This document shows positions 1 to 11,934 of a stretch of 64,000 nt of DNA, in pieces. The notes under the pieces were generated by a model that ran no database searches, had not been told where the DNA came from, and saw nothing but the letters and a program-made list of their open reading frames with translations. Made by a program: the position numbers and the translations under genes. The stretch comes from Austropuccinia psidii (Eukaryota; Basidiomycota; Pucciniomycetes; Pucciniales; Sphaerophragmiaceae). Numbering within the stretch: position 1 is the stretch's first letter; every line of letters starts with the position of its first letter. The stretch covers positions 75,929,285 through 75,993,284 of the forward strand of contig JALGQZ010000002.1 of NCBI GenBank assembly GCA_023105745.1. The letters run 5' to 3'.

Positions 1-3000
1 GATGAAATCCTCCCCCCTCTCTTGGTAAACGTCATCCAAACATGACAAATCATCAGGGAGGGTTTCCAGGAAGCCAGGGCGGTAGGTGATTTTGGAATGA
101 AATTCTGAAAAGAATTTTTCCCAATAGGCTTGGTGGCAAGTGGAAATATTTGAGGACATGACATATTGAAGTGACAAGTGATCAGTGATTATTTCAAAAG
201 AGGAAGAAAGACAGAGAATGAAAGCTCTCCAGAGCTTGACAGCCAAGACTAAGCCAAGGAATTCCTTGTCATTAATTTCATAAGTGAGCTCTTCTGGGAC
301 ACACTTTCAGCTATCAAATGCAATGGGATGTTTCCTCAGTCAGAATCCTGACTCAGTACAGCACCCAAGGCATAATATTAAGCCTCCTCTCTCCAATGTT
401 GGGTAAAGAAGGATTAAATTGAGAAAGGATTGTTTTAGTGGTGAAAGCCTCTTTGAGTTGATGAAACTGTCAAAGAGCTTCCTCATTGAGGGTAAGACAT
501 GAATCTTTCTTGGGATACTTTTTGAGTGAACTAATAGTCTTTGAATAATTCTTGATGAAACATTGGTAGAGGTTTGACATAGCAAGGAATGATTGAAGAT
601 CCTTGAGGTTTCTTGGAAGAGGCAAATTAAGTATTTGCTAGAATGTTTCTTGGTCAATCTTGAGGCCTTCAGAAGAAACAACATAACCTAAATATTCCAC
701 ACTAGAGACATTGAAGAGGCACTTGGACACCTTAGCAAAACGTTTATTGGCTTTGAGTCTGGCAAGAAAAGTGAACACATGACAGACATGTTCCTCTTCA
801 GACTTGGAAAAAGCCATAATATCATCTAAATAAACAACTACATAAACATCTAGAAGATCAGAGTAAATATTATTGACAAGATTTTGAAAAGAGCCAGGAG
901 TTTAGGTGAGCCCAAATGGCATATCCAAGTACTCATAATTGCCATATTTATTTCTAAAAGATGTCAAATTTTCATAACCTTCCTTGATTCTGAGAAGGTT
1001 GTATGCACCACACAAATAAATATTTGATAAGATGGAAAAACCATTCAAAATGGTTAGAAGCAAATTCATAGGAGGAACAGGATATTTGTTCTTCCTAGTA
1101 ATAGCATTGAGTTTGCGGTAATAAATACACAAATGGAGGACACCATATTTCTTTACCACAAAGAGGACATGTTCTCCTGTTTAAGAGGAGCTTGGCCGGA
1201 TGAAACCTCTATCTAAATTCTCTGAAATGTAGGCCCTGAGTGTATCTGACTCTTTGTTTGATAAAGAGTAGATCACCCCAACTGGAGGTAGAGATTCCTC
1301 CAGCTTGATATAAGAGTCACAGGCATAGTGAGGAGGAAGTTTCTCTGCTTTTAAATTTGAGAATAAATCCAAATACTTGTGATAATAAGAAGTAACAACC
1401 TTCATCATAGTTTCTATTTCTCCTGTCTCTTCCTCTTCATCCCACAACTCCTGCAGGGAGTCATGATAAAATTAATGAGGAAGGTCCAAATTCCAGGGAA
1501 GATATGGAGTGAAGATACTGAATTATCTTCTCCAACATCTTGCATATGTTTGAAGACTTAATCTATAAATGATAGTAACAACTGATGGGAATTGAGGGGA
1601 GGAATATTGACAGAAACAGGAATTTTGGTGTTCTAGAATCACAAACCAGAGCTGCACAATTTGGCAGAGGAAAAGTCATAACTGAAAGGTTCAGAAGAAT
1701 ATTAGAAGTCCTTATGATCAGCATTAAAGGTTATCAGCCCTTTCCTCCAATCATTGGATGGATTAAAGGGATTAATAAAGTCAAAGCCCAATCTGAGGTC
1801 TTCTCCCTTGGGGGTATCAATGAATAAAAATTCCTGTTCAAACCTTGGGAAAGATAGAAGCTCAACCATATAATTATTATGGTGAGTCAGAAATAGAGAA
1901 GGGGACTGATAGGAGTCCAAGATGATAATAAAAAAATTTTCTGAGAGTTCTGATCTGTTCAAAGAATACTTGTGAAAAAACTGAATTGCAATAAATTAGT
2001 TGGTAGCACCAGAATCAATTCAAATACTGTAAAACACATTAGAGAGAGAGAAAAAGACAAAGAAATTTGAGAGAATTTTTGACACAAGTATTCAGAATGC
2101 ACAATTGTTCTCTTTATGTAAAACAGTGAAGACCGTTGAACACAACAAGATCTTAACTCAGTCTATTCCCTGGCTGGGAAATTTTCCTGATGGTTGGGAA
2201 AGCTGGTCTTGAGGCCTTTTGAAACAAGCCTCAAGACTTTCATTCCGACCACAATAGGAACACAAGCCCTCCTTTACTCTTTATTTTTCAGAGCCCATCA
2301 ACTTGAAGTCCTTATTCATCAAAGAAGAATGGGGCTTGTCCCTCTTCTGAAAATGAGAATTAATATTGTTCTTTTTATTTAAACTTGAAGAATTTTGAGG
2401 ATGAGAAGAAACTGACTTTGAAGCTTCAGGATTGTTCTATTGAAAATGACACTTTCCCTTTTGTCTCTCATGGTACCTGGTATCAAGCTCCAGGGTAATG
2501 TCAATCAAGTCTTGAAGGGCCCCAATTCTTGAAGGATGGGAGGCCAATTGATCCAGGATACTGGAGGGTGATCCCTTCCTAAAATGATGGATGTGAGCTC
2601 TTTTGCCCCAATCTCTAATACTTGAAACTAGACTTCTAAAATCAGAAATGTATAAAAATACATTTTCGCCTTCTTTCATTCTTAAGGAATCCAGATCTGC
2701 TTCAGCTTTTCTGACTTCATTTGGATCCCCAAATAAATTAAAGAGTTGAGATTCAAATAATGTCCAATTATTGTGAATTTGTGCTTGGTCATGATTGGTG
2801 ATATTGGAAATATAAGTTTCAGTTCATCTTGAAGCCCTTCCAATGAGAAATGAAGTGGCATAAAGAAATTTCTTCTGGTCTTCAGAGAAACCTTCCTGAT
2901 TCTTATGGAAGATAAGTTGACAAGACTTAATGAAACTTCTGACTTTGAAGGGTTTAGTCCCATCAAAGCATTCCAGTTACTTTATAGATGGAGTCTTGAA

Positions 3001-3207
3001 GGCTGGTGGTCTTTAGGCTTCAGAGGATGAATCTTGTTGAATATTGGCCATAATTTGAGTCATCTTATGCATAATTTTCAATAAAGATGGTTCAGATTGA
3101 TAAGAGACAGGCTGATTAGACTGGGCTAGAGTTGGCCCTCCAGTACCTTGGGATGCCCCCACAGGAGCAGGGACACATTCAGTACCATCAGAACCTTCCT
3201 CTTCCAC
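1..3207 (-). pseudogene. Decayed Ty3/Gypsy gag-pol, cut by the window edge
   Basis: A retrotransposon polyprotein read leftwards in broken frames. Seen: gag-like N-terminus (3207-3013), gag core (2966-2437), a protease-region remnant (1962-1702), and reverse transcriptase from 1447 to about 690 with the finger motif YRKLNAITRKNKYPVP, the palm motif YLDMPFGLT near 905-935 and the YLDD active site at 832-821. RNase H follows, with a TDHLSLQY-like segment near 190-160, and runs off the left edge before any integrase. The order gag-PR-RT-RNase H with YLDD is diagnostic of Ty3/Gypsy. Many stops and frameshifts show it is dead. Its 5' LTR should lie to the right of 3207, but I could not fix its ends. 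Confidence 0.85.
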
Positions 3208-5399
3208 ATAATTCTCCCCCTCATCTTCACCCTATTCACCAGGACCTTTGAGAATAGTCCTTGAAATGCTTGTAAAACTTCCAACTACTCCTGAAAATGG
3301 ATTTGATATTCTTGGCCCTCTTCCTTCTTTCCTAGATGGTGCTTCTCCTTCCAAATTTTATCCTCTTTCTAAGTTTTCCCTCAGCTGAGGAACTGCTGGG
3401 GTGCCATCAAGAGGATGAAACTGATAAGACTCAAAATTCAAGGTGAAAGACTTGAGGCAATTGAAAAGGAAAGCTTGAATTCAAAATCAAAATAAACATC
3501 CTGATGAAAAAGCAATAAATCAAAATGAAGACTTCAGGTAAATTAGTCAATAAAATGTCAACTTAAATATTGAAGTCAACAAGTCAATATATCAAATCAA
3601 TCAAAGTCAATATCTTTCAGCAGAATCACTCAATCAAATGAATCATTGAGGAAAAAAATCAATTTATGTCAAGTATATTGATTTGAAAATTAGCAGGAGC
3701 AATAAATCTTCAGGTGAATAAATTTTCTTGAATTCAATATCAATTTTATTTCAACTGAATTAGTCAAATCAAATCAAGTGAATTCTTCCCCAAAAGTGAA
3801 AATGCTTGAATAGTCAATCAAAATGAATCTTGATGTGAAGAAGGTGTTTGAATAATTTTGATGACCAATTTAAAAGGAAAATGAAAAGAAGACCTGAGTT
3901 ATCAATGAAATGAATTTGATTATTTGAATAAATAATTTAAAAGACAAACAAATATGAAAACAGGTCAGCTTTCAATTTTCAAGAATGGAGAATGAATGAG
4001 AAAAAATTGAGAAGTGACAATAAATCATGAAGTTCATAAGCATTAAAACATCCAATGACAGGTAACAAAAGAAAATAAAAGGTGCTAAATGACTTACTTG
4101 ATATTATCAGTATTCACTTAACAAAAAGGAAAATATAAATAAAGATAAAATAAAATCAAAATATACTAATTAACTGGGGGAAAGCCCCCCAGGGTCAAGG
4201 GAGGGTATGATATGTGCAAAGTTGAGAGCTTGACTACTTCAGGCTGAAAGCTGATCTATATCAAATCCTGGAAGATCTGTTGATTGTCTGATGAAATTTA
4301 TACCTTTCCAAAACAAGAATGGAGCTGGGCTGAAGGATCTTCCCATGGTGTATTATTTGAAATACAGGTCTTGATTAATCCAGGCTGTATTGAAGGAATG
4401 TGGTGGCCAAGGTGGATTGTTTGTGCATTTACACTTGGCAAACGTTTTTGGAACTGCCTCTTGAATATCCCTTGAGAATGAAATGCCAGTCTTCCCTTGG
4501 AGGAAAACTGTGAATATGAATATCCAATGACTGCTTGGGGGCATCATTGGTACTTGAGAGTAGCACTTGTCCTTGTTACTTGATTAATCCTCTGGATGAC
4601 ATGATGCCTTGATGACTTATGGAATGTTGGAATAACCATCTGATATGGGTACCATTGGATTCCTGGTGAAAGAATATGCTTAATGGTGTATAACACCATT
4701 GATGGAACTTTTGGTTATTCAAGGGTGAAAGTCATCAAAGGTCTTTGAAAGGGTGCCATGAGGATCATGCATGAAAGTTGAGTTTTTGGTGGCTTCAGAG
4801 GTTTAAAAGTGTTCTGGAAAGTCTTGGAAATTTCTGGGTTTTGGGCCAAATACAGCTTATACAGTCTTAAATCTGTATTTGCACAAAGTGCGAAAAATGG
4901 ACAAATTCTTCATTTAATCCCCAAATGGTCTTATATGGCCATTTGGCCATATTTCCCATAAGAAATGAGACAATGGCACACATGAGCTAAATGTGCAAAT
5001 TTTCCATTTCTCTATTTAAATATCAAAAAGCCAAATACAGGCTCATGGGCTGCATTTACCCTGTTTCCTGAAAAAGAACAAAAGGTGCCCAAAAGCAGAT
5101 AATGGCCAGGAAGGGCCTGATGATGATAAAGGGGCCAAGTTGGCCCCAGAGGTTTAAATGGCCTTAAAAGACCAAGAAAGATGAAATGGCCAATTTGGCC
5201 AAGGATGACGGATATGGAATTTATTTGCCATATGTCAGTCCAATAGGGTGATTTCCATGATTGTGACACAGCTCAGGATTAATCTGAGATCATATAGAAA
5301 GAATAAGTGCCAGGTGAAGAATGCCTCCAATCTCATACACCCATGACTAGACCTGTGAGTTTAAAGATAGTGGATCCAAAACATTTAACAATTATTGAT
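3208..5399. other. Non-coding AT-rich stretch, probable Gypsy leader/LTR debris
   Basis: No credible gene. The part nearest 3207 is the expected place for the 5' leader and LTR of the minus-strand Gypsy, but no confident TG...CA pair or primer site is visible. The short open frames at 4284-4547 and 5012-5269 have no recognisable domain. Confidence 0.4.
4079..4201. repeat. Dispersed repeat, inverted copy at 34145-34266
   Basis: Aligned by eye, the reverse complement of 34145-34266 matches this stretch, starting at 'ggtgctaaatgac' and ending in 'ttaactgggggaaa...ggtcaa'. It ends in a G/C-rich hairpin-like run (ggggaaagcccccc). It is probably non-coding sequence of one Gypsy family; I could not assign it to LTR or leader. 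Confidence 0.6.
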
Positions 5400-7572
5400 G
5401 GAGATATTTCTCAATAAAACATACTCCCATACTCCCAAAAAGCAAAAACCTTAATCACAGTAAATGATGCAGACCCTATCTCCTATGTGAATTCACTTTC
5501 TGGTAAACACTGTGAAGATTGGAAGGAAGGGATTTCCAAAGTATTGAATTCAATGGAGAGCTTAGGAGTATGTTCAGTGGTTGACTTACAGCTGTCAAGA
5601 AAGCTAGTAGGCACCAAATGGGTGTTTAGGACTCAACAAGGTGCCACAACTAAGATAAAAAATGAAAAATCTCAACTATGTGCTCAGGGCTTCTTACAAA
5701 GCTTGGGAGTAGATTACTCCAAGTCTTTTGCACCTACAGGACATTTGAGCTCATTAAGAGCATTGATTAGCTTCTCCTATATTAAAGGACTTGAATTTCA
5801 AGAAATAGATGTTAAAAGTGCATTCCTAAATGCACCCCTTAAAGAAAATGTTTATCTCTCACCAGCTCAAGGCATCCCTCTGGACAATAAGAAATTCTAC
5901 CTAAAACATCCTAAGTCCCCCTTTCTTGGTACAATAAACTGACAGTGTGATTAAAATTGACAAATTCAAAACCCTCAATTTCAGATCTGTGTGTTTTCTA
6001 TTGTTGTGGCATTAATCCCGCATGGTTATTCTTTTGAATTGATTATCTTGCTATTTTTAGAACAACTTATCAGGATTCAGGTCAGATATTAAGCAAGAAT
6101 TTGAGCTTAAATACATGGTCACTTCCAAAATGATGCTCAGGATAAGTATTTGTCATCTCAATGACAGTATACTTCTTTCACAGGCTCATTACATAGAATA
6201 ACTTCTTGATCAATATGGTATGAGCAATAGTTGAGCTGTTGTTACTCTTATGATACCAAATTAACATATTGATAGAGCAACTGATGTAGAAGTTGTTGCA
6301 TTCAAAGATATGAGTGTCAACTATTGAAGAGCCATTGGTTGTCTCACATATTTAAGCACTGTGACTCATCCTGACATATAATTTGCTATTACTATTCTAT
6401 TGAAGTTTCTGGAAGAACCAGGAGTTCAGTATTGGAATGCCTTCATTAATGTGTTTTTAAGGTATGGATATGAAACTTTGATTAAAAAATCAAGTACTTT
6501 TACTGTCCTCAAAATTTGTATAAGGTACAATATACTCAAAAATATTAATATTTAAGATTTTTAAGAGAAAAAACACCAATTTTTTTTTACCTTTATGAGT
6601 TTAAGAAAATAATATTATAAAGATTTATTGATTTACCAAAAATCCTTTACAAGTGATATTTAAGGCAACCAGAGTAATTTCAACTGGAATTAAATCAGAA
6701 ACAAACTGCAGGAAATTAATATAACAAGAAAGTTGTGAAAATAATATTCAAGAGAAGAAAGACCCAAAAGTGATGGAGTGAATTTGGAAACAAAGTGACA
6801 AAGCAAACAGTGATTAAAGATGCTTTAATTCACTTATGGGGTGGTTCAAGGGTAAAAATGATTGTAAAATTTACAAAAATTGAATAATGACTTTTTGAAG
6901 TGGTTAAAAGGTTTGAAATAATTTAAAAAAGTTGGTTGGAATCTTTTATTGATTGGTTTAACAGTGTTTGAACTAATTATCAAAGGAAACAGTTCTAACA
7001 TGAAGAGAAAAGTGGGGCAAAGAAGATATTCTTCTATAGCAACCAATTTTCTTACTCCCAAAGTAAAATTCCCTCCTTTTAGTCGTGGAAAACACTCTGA
7101 AAGCAGAAAAAGCCAATTATGGCATCATTGAAACCTGGCTTAGACCAAAAAATGGCTGTTTTTAGCTGTTATTTGTTATTTTCAGCCATTTTGGACCCTT
7201 AAATCAGCCATTGCTATATTGATGCCTTGTTTAAAGCCTTTGAAACACGTAATAAAGATTGTAAGAAATGTCAAAACCAGTTAAAACTGTTTTTACTAAG
7301 ATTATTTGAGCTTAAGGGTAGTTTTACTCTCTTGGCAACAGTTAAAACAGACCTGGTTGGTATCAAAACTTCAATATCAAGTGAGTCACAGACCCTGTGA
7401 CTCAATTCCAGGACAAAAGTGATGAACGTTTGCATGAATTTTGAGATCTCATGCCTTTCAGAAAGTAATATGGGGGAGTCTGGCACCCTTGGAGCCAAGA
7501 TTCCTTTCCCACCCAGAATTAATATTTCCAAAATTTTTTCCCTTTAATTCCTCATGATGTACTATATTTTTA

Positions 7573-8938
7573 GGGTGTTGGTAAACACACGTAAGCTTTT
7601 AGTGAAAACACGTAAGCCCTTACGTGTTTTTACCAAATTATGGCAAAAACACGTAATTTTATGGTAAAAACACGTAAGTGACCTAATTTTTTTATAAAAA
7701 TTCCTCAGGCTCATTTTTGAGAATTTTTAAAATTTTTTTTTGCCATATTTTTTCCGACATGGGATGTGAAGGTCCCCAAATTTTTTTAAATTTTTTTTTT
7801 TGCCCAATTTTTCTGTTTTGGGCAATTTGGTAAAATGGCCCATTTTTTTGAAAAAATTCATTGAAAATGTTCCCACTTATGAATTTCCATAATTTTTCTT
7901 TTTAAAATGAAGGTGAGAATGTTGAGAATAAAAAACCAGAAGCCCAAAATTTTGGGATTTTTTTTTTCCAGGACAGTTGTAGGCCCAAAAAGTTCCTTTT
8001 TTCTGTCTTTTGTTCATCTTTGTAATTAAGTTGAAAAGGTTATTTATGACATCAATTCAATTAAAAATTTAATTTATGACATTAGTGGGATTTAAGAATT
8101 CTATTTGTGGAACTAACAGTGCCATTCATGGCATTAAAAGTGCCATTTATGGCCTTAAAAGTGGCATTTATGGCATCACAAATGACATAATAATGCCATA
8201 AATGGAATCAAAAGTGCCATAAATGGCATCAAGAATGATATATATGCCATTTATGGCAATAACATTTCCATAAATGGCATTACAAAAATGCCATAAATGG
8301 AATTGTGTGGCCTTAACAATGCCATAAATGGCCTCAAAAATGCCATAAATGGACTTAACAATGGCCATTTAAAGCCTTGACAATGGCCATTTATGGCCTC
8401 AACAATGCCATAAATGGCATTGAAAATTCCATGAATGGAATGAATAATGCCATGAATGGAATTAGCAATAGCCATTTATGGCCTCAAAAATGCCATTAAG
8501 GAATTAACAATGCCCATTTATGGCCTCAAAACTGCCATAAATGGAATTAACAATGGTCATTTATGGCTTCAAAAATGCTATAAATGGCTCTAAAAATTCC
8601 ATTTGTAGAATTAAAAGTGGCATTTATGGAATTAACAATGCAATTGTTAAGTCCAGCCATGCCATAAATGGCCTTAAGAAATGGTATTAATAGACTTAAA
8701 AATGCCATTTATGGCATTAACAATGTCATTTTTGGCCTTGAAAATGCCATTTATGGCCTTACCAATGCCATTGATGGGATTTTCAATTCCATAAATGGCA
8801 TCAATGGCTTCAGAAATGCCACAAATAGCTAAATTCTATTCAAAAAACACCCCTTACGTGTTTTTACCAATTTATGGCCAAAACACGTAAGCTCTTACGT
8901 GTTTTTACCAATTTGCTTACGTGTTTTTACCAACACCC
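7573..8938. mobile_element. Non-autonomous TIR element (hAT-like MITE), TSD TATTTTTA
   Basis: Comparison with the uninterrupted copy 2 LTR gives the empty site, so this insertion is directly visible. The ends are GGGTGTTGGTAAA and its complement TTTACCAACACCC. Flanks are TATTTTTA at 7565-7572 and 8939-8946 (8 bp; a 6-bp reading ATTTTT with ends AGGGTG...CACCCT is also possible). The motif AACACGTAA recurs several times in both orientations within about 120 bp of each end, like subterminal transposase sites. There is no transposase. An 8-bp TSD favours the hAT superfamily; the family is otherwise unassigned. Confidence 0.75.
8075..8830. repeat. Array of GCCATTTATGGC palindromes inside the MITE
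   Basis: The 12-bp near-palindrome GCCATTTATGGC (or GCCATAAATGGC) recurs about every 20-35 bp for roughly 750 bp. A regular 21-bp period is seen at 8120-8185 (unit GCCATTTATGGCNTTAAAAGT). Because 21 is a multiple of three, the array produces long open frames rich in AIYGI repeats; these are not genes. Confidence 0.8.
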
Positions 8939-10147
8939 TATTTTTAATTTGCACATGTAATTCAATTTAGTTTTTACAGTACACAACTGTAATAATTGAT
9001 ACCCAATACTTAAATTAAAGCTCACTTATGTACTACATGTGCACATTTAGACATCTCAATTTAAATTACTTTAATTCCTCATAGCTTCTCAACTCCACAC
9101 CACACCTCAACTTTAAATCAAAAATTGGTGGTTAACACTACAGGTGGTGTGAATTAAGATGAGATTTTGAGAATTTTCACTTTCCGTATAAAATATACTA
9201 AAAACTTGATTTAAGCTTTGAGTTACAGAGATTTTACCAAGAGGTGACCCCACCTTATTTTTAATGAGGAATCCAATGCTGAAAGAATTTTCATATGTTT
9301 GTTTATTGGCTAAAAATTTATAATAATTTTCATTTAACTCTTTTACAAAAGCATTTTAATTTTAATATTTTTGTTGAAAATTCATTTATACTTGATTTTT
9401 TCAAGTTGAAAGGTGTTTTCAAAAATTTTTTATTTTGAATTATAATTAAAATTTTGATTTTGTATATAAATTTTTTATTTTTATTTTAATTTCTGTTTTT
9501 TATAACCTAAATAAATTTAATATATTTATAATTATATCATTTTTTTATTCTTTGTGGTCTTTTGAGTATATGAAAATACCTCTAAGGCTCACAGTGTTAA
9601 AATACATATAAGGCACCTTTTCAGTTTGTTCAAATTATCAGTGCCATCAGGAAGTAAAGGTCATTTCCTATACTAATGCTGATTGGGGAAACTGTAGGAT
9701 TACAAGGCAATTAACTATTGGATTTGTGATACTTCTGGGAAATTTCTTGATCACTTGGAAAACATGAAAACAGATAGCTGTGTACTTATCAACCAGTGAG
9801 GCAGAATAAAGGGCTCTAGCTGATCTCAGTACTGAATCTCCTTGGCTCAGGAAGCTGATTCAAGAACTCAATCTAATGAGGCCCTCAAAACCAGTAATAA
9901 TTTTTGATGATAATCAGGGATGTATCAATACTGCAAATGGTGATTTCCCTTCAAATGGTAGAAGGATGAAGCACATAGAAATACAGTTTTACTTCATCAG
10001 GGAATCAATCAAATTTGGAAAGATAGAAGTACTGTATGTACCATCAAATGAAATGTTAGCTGACTTCTTAACCAAATTGGTATGACAACCAGCACTGCAA
10101 AAGTGCTTATTTAGTTTGGGAGTTCTTTGTCAGAGAGAAAGGGGGTG

Positions 10148-10419
10148 TGTTGAAATTGAGGAAGAACAGGTTGAAATCAATAGAAAACATGTGAAAAACA
10201 TGGATGAATATGAGAATTAAAATGTTCTCTCAAAGAAAGAATGATGTAATGATCATTCAGCTGATCATTACCATAAAAGGATCACACTTCAACCACTTCT
10301 ATCTTTTCTCCTTGGAGAAGTCCAATCATACATTAGTTGCACTAACACTTAGAATTTGTTCATTGGATACTTAAAGTACACTTAATTATTTCATCATCTT
10401 TCTTTTGTTCTCCCCAACA
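10148..10419 (+). repeat. 3' LTR of the Copia fragment
   Basis: The polypurine run 'agagagaaagggggtg' ends at 10147, directly after the RNase H stop region. The 272-bp stretch then begins TGTTGAAATTG and ends CTCCCCAACA, giving a TGTTG/CAACA inverted end pair typical of Copia LTRs. No 5' partner is seen in the window. Confidence 0.75.
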
Positions 10420-10801
10420 CATTAGTGTGTTGCAAACATGGCTTATTTATTTTTAGACAAAATTATTCACATTATATTAAGCAGGTAATTTGTTTTTCAA
10501 ACTACAATCAAGACACTCAAAATTAACGTGACATTTATTGTGAATATAGCAGTTACACAAATCTTCTCATTTAACAGTACCTTTACTATAAACCTTTTGT
10601 ATCATCTTTTCACCTTTCAGGTAGATTTGTTTTCTTTACTATTCTATTGTTCTCAAAACTTCAATGTTGTTGACTAAATGCAACACCTTTCAGTTCGCAT
10701 CTTCATACAAAGTGCATAAGAGGGTGGAAAGGAGTTCCTTTCGAAGTGTTTTAGAGAAGCTGATTCACACGTTTCAAATTATTTTGTATTTTGATGTGTT
10801 T
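10420..10801. other. Non-coding flank, no gene seen
   Basis: AT-rich DNA between the Copia LTR and the stop of the small secreted protein gene. It lies downstream of that gene and probably holds its 3' untranslated region and terminator. Confidence 0.4.
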
Positions 10802-11167
10802 TTAACAGCGTTCCGTGCCACAAACCACGCGGCCCTGATTTCCTGGAAGTGCGTTTTCCCCAGTCGGGAAATCAGGACAGCGGAGTCCACCTGCATCACA
10901 CTGGCAAAATCCGTTACCCTGTTTAGAAGTCTTTGATTGGTACTTTCCATCAGGGAGAAGCAACCCGATTTGAGAACCATTGAGACAAACGACCTAAAAA
11001 ACAATGATTGAACCAGGTTGAGAGTTCAACAAGAATTCTGACTAAAAAACAAAACGCAAATAGCAGTTAGAATGAAGAGTCACCTTGTTCTGGGGCGTGG
11101 CAGAGCCTTGAATAATGTTTGGCTGGAGATAGAAGATAATGAAGGTGACGAAGATAGATGAAAGCAT
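10802..11167 (-). CDS. Small cysteine-rich secreted protein (two exons)
   Basis: Predicted by eye as complement(10802..10993, 11084..11167), 91 residues. Exon 1 (28 codons) starts MLSSIFVTFIIFYLQ, a basic-free hydrophobic signal peptide with a likely cut after ...IIQGSA. The 90-nt intron starts GTGACT, contains TTCTAAC and ends TTTTTTAG. Exon 2 (63 codons) is in phase and holds six cysteines, with the segment GFCQCDAGG and a C-terminal ...VVCGTERC just before TAA. Size, signal peptide and even cysteine number match secreted candidate effectors of rust fungi, but no family is recognised. An overlapping 76-codon frame on the same strand (11004-10774) lacks these features. Copia A is inserted 296 bp upstream of the ATG, in the presumed promoter. 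Confidence 0.62.
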
Positions 11168-11462
11168 TTTTACGCTGATTAAGCTCTTGATGTTTTTTGT
11201 TTAGGGTTACTGCGAAACAAGGATCTTTTTCTTTTTCTTCTAAAGAAATAACAACTATCGGTTCACGTAGGCTGTGTCAGTGATTGCTGTAGGGAGATTC
11301 TCTGAGGGACACTGAGGGCTGCTTTTATAATCTTCGTGAACGAGCTGTTCGGGCCACAGAAATATTTCAATGGAAGCAAACCAAAGACTTTTGCCACCTA
11401 GGGATGCGCCATCGCTCGGTTGGGTATGAGGAATCGTACAGTTCAAGGCTATGGGCTTGCCT

Positions 11463-11796
11463 TGTAGTGAAACCTAATCGATTTCATGTTTTCTTCCACG
11501 ACTTTCCATCAACCACAACTTAACACCAATACGACGTACCTGTAATTGATATATAAAGAGCCATAATTCTCATAGATTCTCCTCTCTTCAGGGGAGATCT
11601 ATTATTTTATTAATTTAATATTCTTTTTATATATTCTTTAAAATTCCAGGTACGATTTCTTTTCTAAATAAAAGGGGAGATCATAATATATCTATAAATT
11701 TTATACATCTTAATTATTAATTAGAACTTTTATACATACTACTTAATCTGCATTACGTCATAAAATTTCTAATTAAAAATCTATAAGAGAACAACA
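11463..11796 (+). repeat. 5' LTR of Copia A (334 bp)
   Basis: Starts TGTAGTGAAACCTAATC and ends GAGAACAACA. The same start recurs at 15864 and the same end at 22964. It contains 'tgatatataaagag', a TATA-like promoter candidate at about 11549-11562. Confidence 0.9.
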
Positions 11797-11815
11797 GGTT
11801 ATGGGCCGCCTACTG
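11797..11815 (+). other. Primer-binding site of Copia A
   Basis: GGTTATGGGCC directly follows the LTR. This is the same start as the Drosophila copia primer site, which pairs with the anticodon arm of a cleaved initiator tRNA-Met rather than its 3' end. Confidence 0.7.
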
Positions 11816-11934
11816 CTGATTATATAACTCAATATTAAAACAATGTTAACCTGGCAGACTCCCTTCGAACACGTTCTGGAAATATCTACAATAGAAACAC
11901 ATCAAATAACCAACAGCTTTTTACACCATCAACA

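Larger units (their letters stand above)
6456..9593. repeat. Solo LTR (copy 1), 5-bp TSD GTGTT, itself interrupted
   Basis: This matches the second copy at 20008-21845 along its length. It starts TTTAAGGTATGGATATG (copy 2: TGTAAGGTGTGG) and ends CTCTAAGGCTCACA. It is flanked by GTGTT at 6451-6455 and 9594-9598. A 5-bp duplication with TG...CA-type ends and no internal coding identifies it as a solo LTR left by recombination. It is 3138 bp because a 1366-bp element sits inside; without that and its duplicated target it is close to the 1838-bp copy 2. Confidence 0.85.
5400..10085 (+). pseudogene. Copia reverse transcriptase-RNase H fragment, split by a solo LTR
   Basis: The open part (5487-5942) carries the Copia RT signature: KLVGTKWVFRTQ, CAQGFLQSLGVDYSKSFAPT and EIDVKSAFLNAPLKENVY. 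Beyond 5942 the frame is broken, but 'RAIGCLTYLSTVTHPDI' (about 6327-6380) is still readable. The sequence is interrupted at 6456 and resumes after 9598 into RNase H: 'YTNADWGN' near 9680, 'LSTSEAE', then an open frame 9876-10085 with DDNQGCI and MLADFLTKL. Gag, protease and integrase are absent, so this is a 3' half element. It ends just before a purine tract and an LTR. Confidence 0.88.

Noticed and set aside
4208..5340. A defined LTR for the left-hand Gypsy element
   Set aside because: TGATATGTGC at 4208 after 'aagggaggg' resembles a tract-LTR junction, but its orientation conflicts with the minus-strand gag and no partner LTR is in the window.
8168..8475. Two minus-strand open frames rich in AIYGI repeats
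   Set aside because: They are translations of the 21-bp-spaced palindrome array inside the MITE and have no start context or domain.
10774..11004. 76-codon minus-strand frame (MFFRSFVSMVL)
   Set aside because: Overlaps exon 2 of the cysteine-rich gene in another frame; lacks the signal peptide and intron support.
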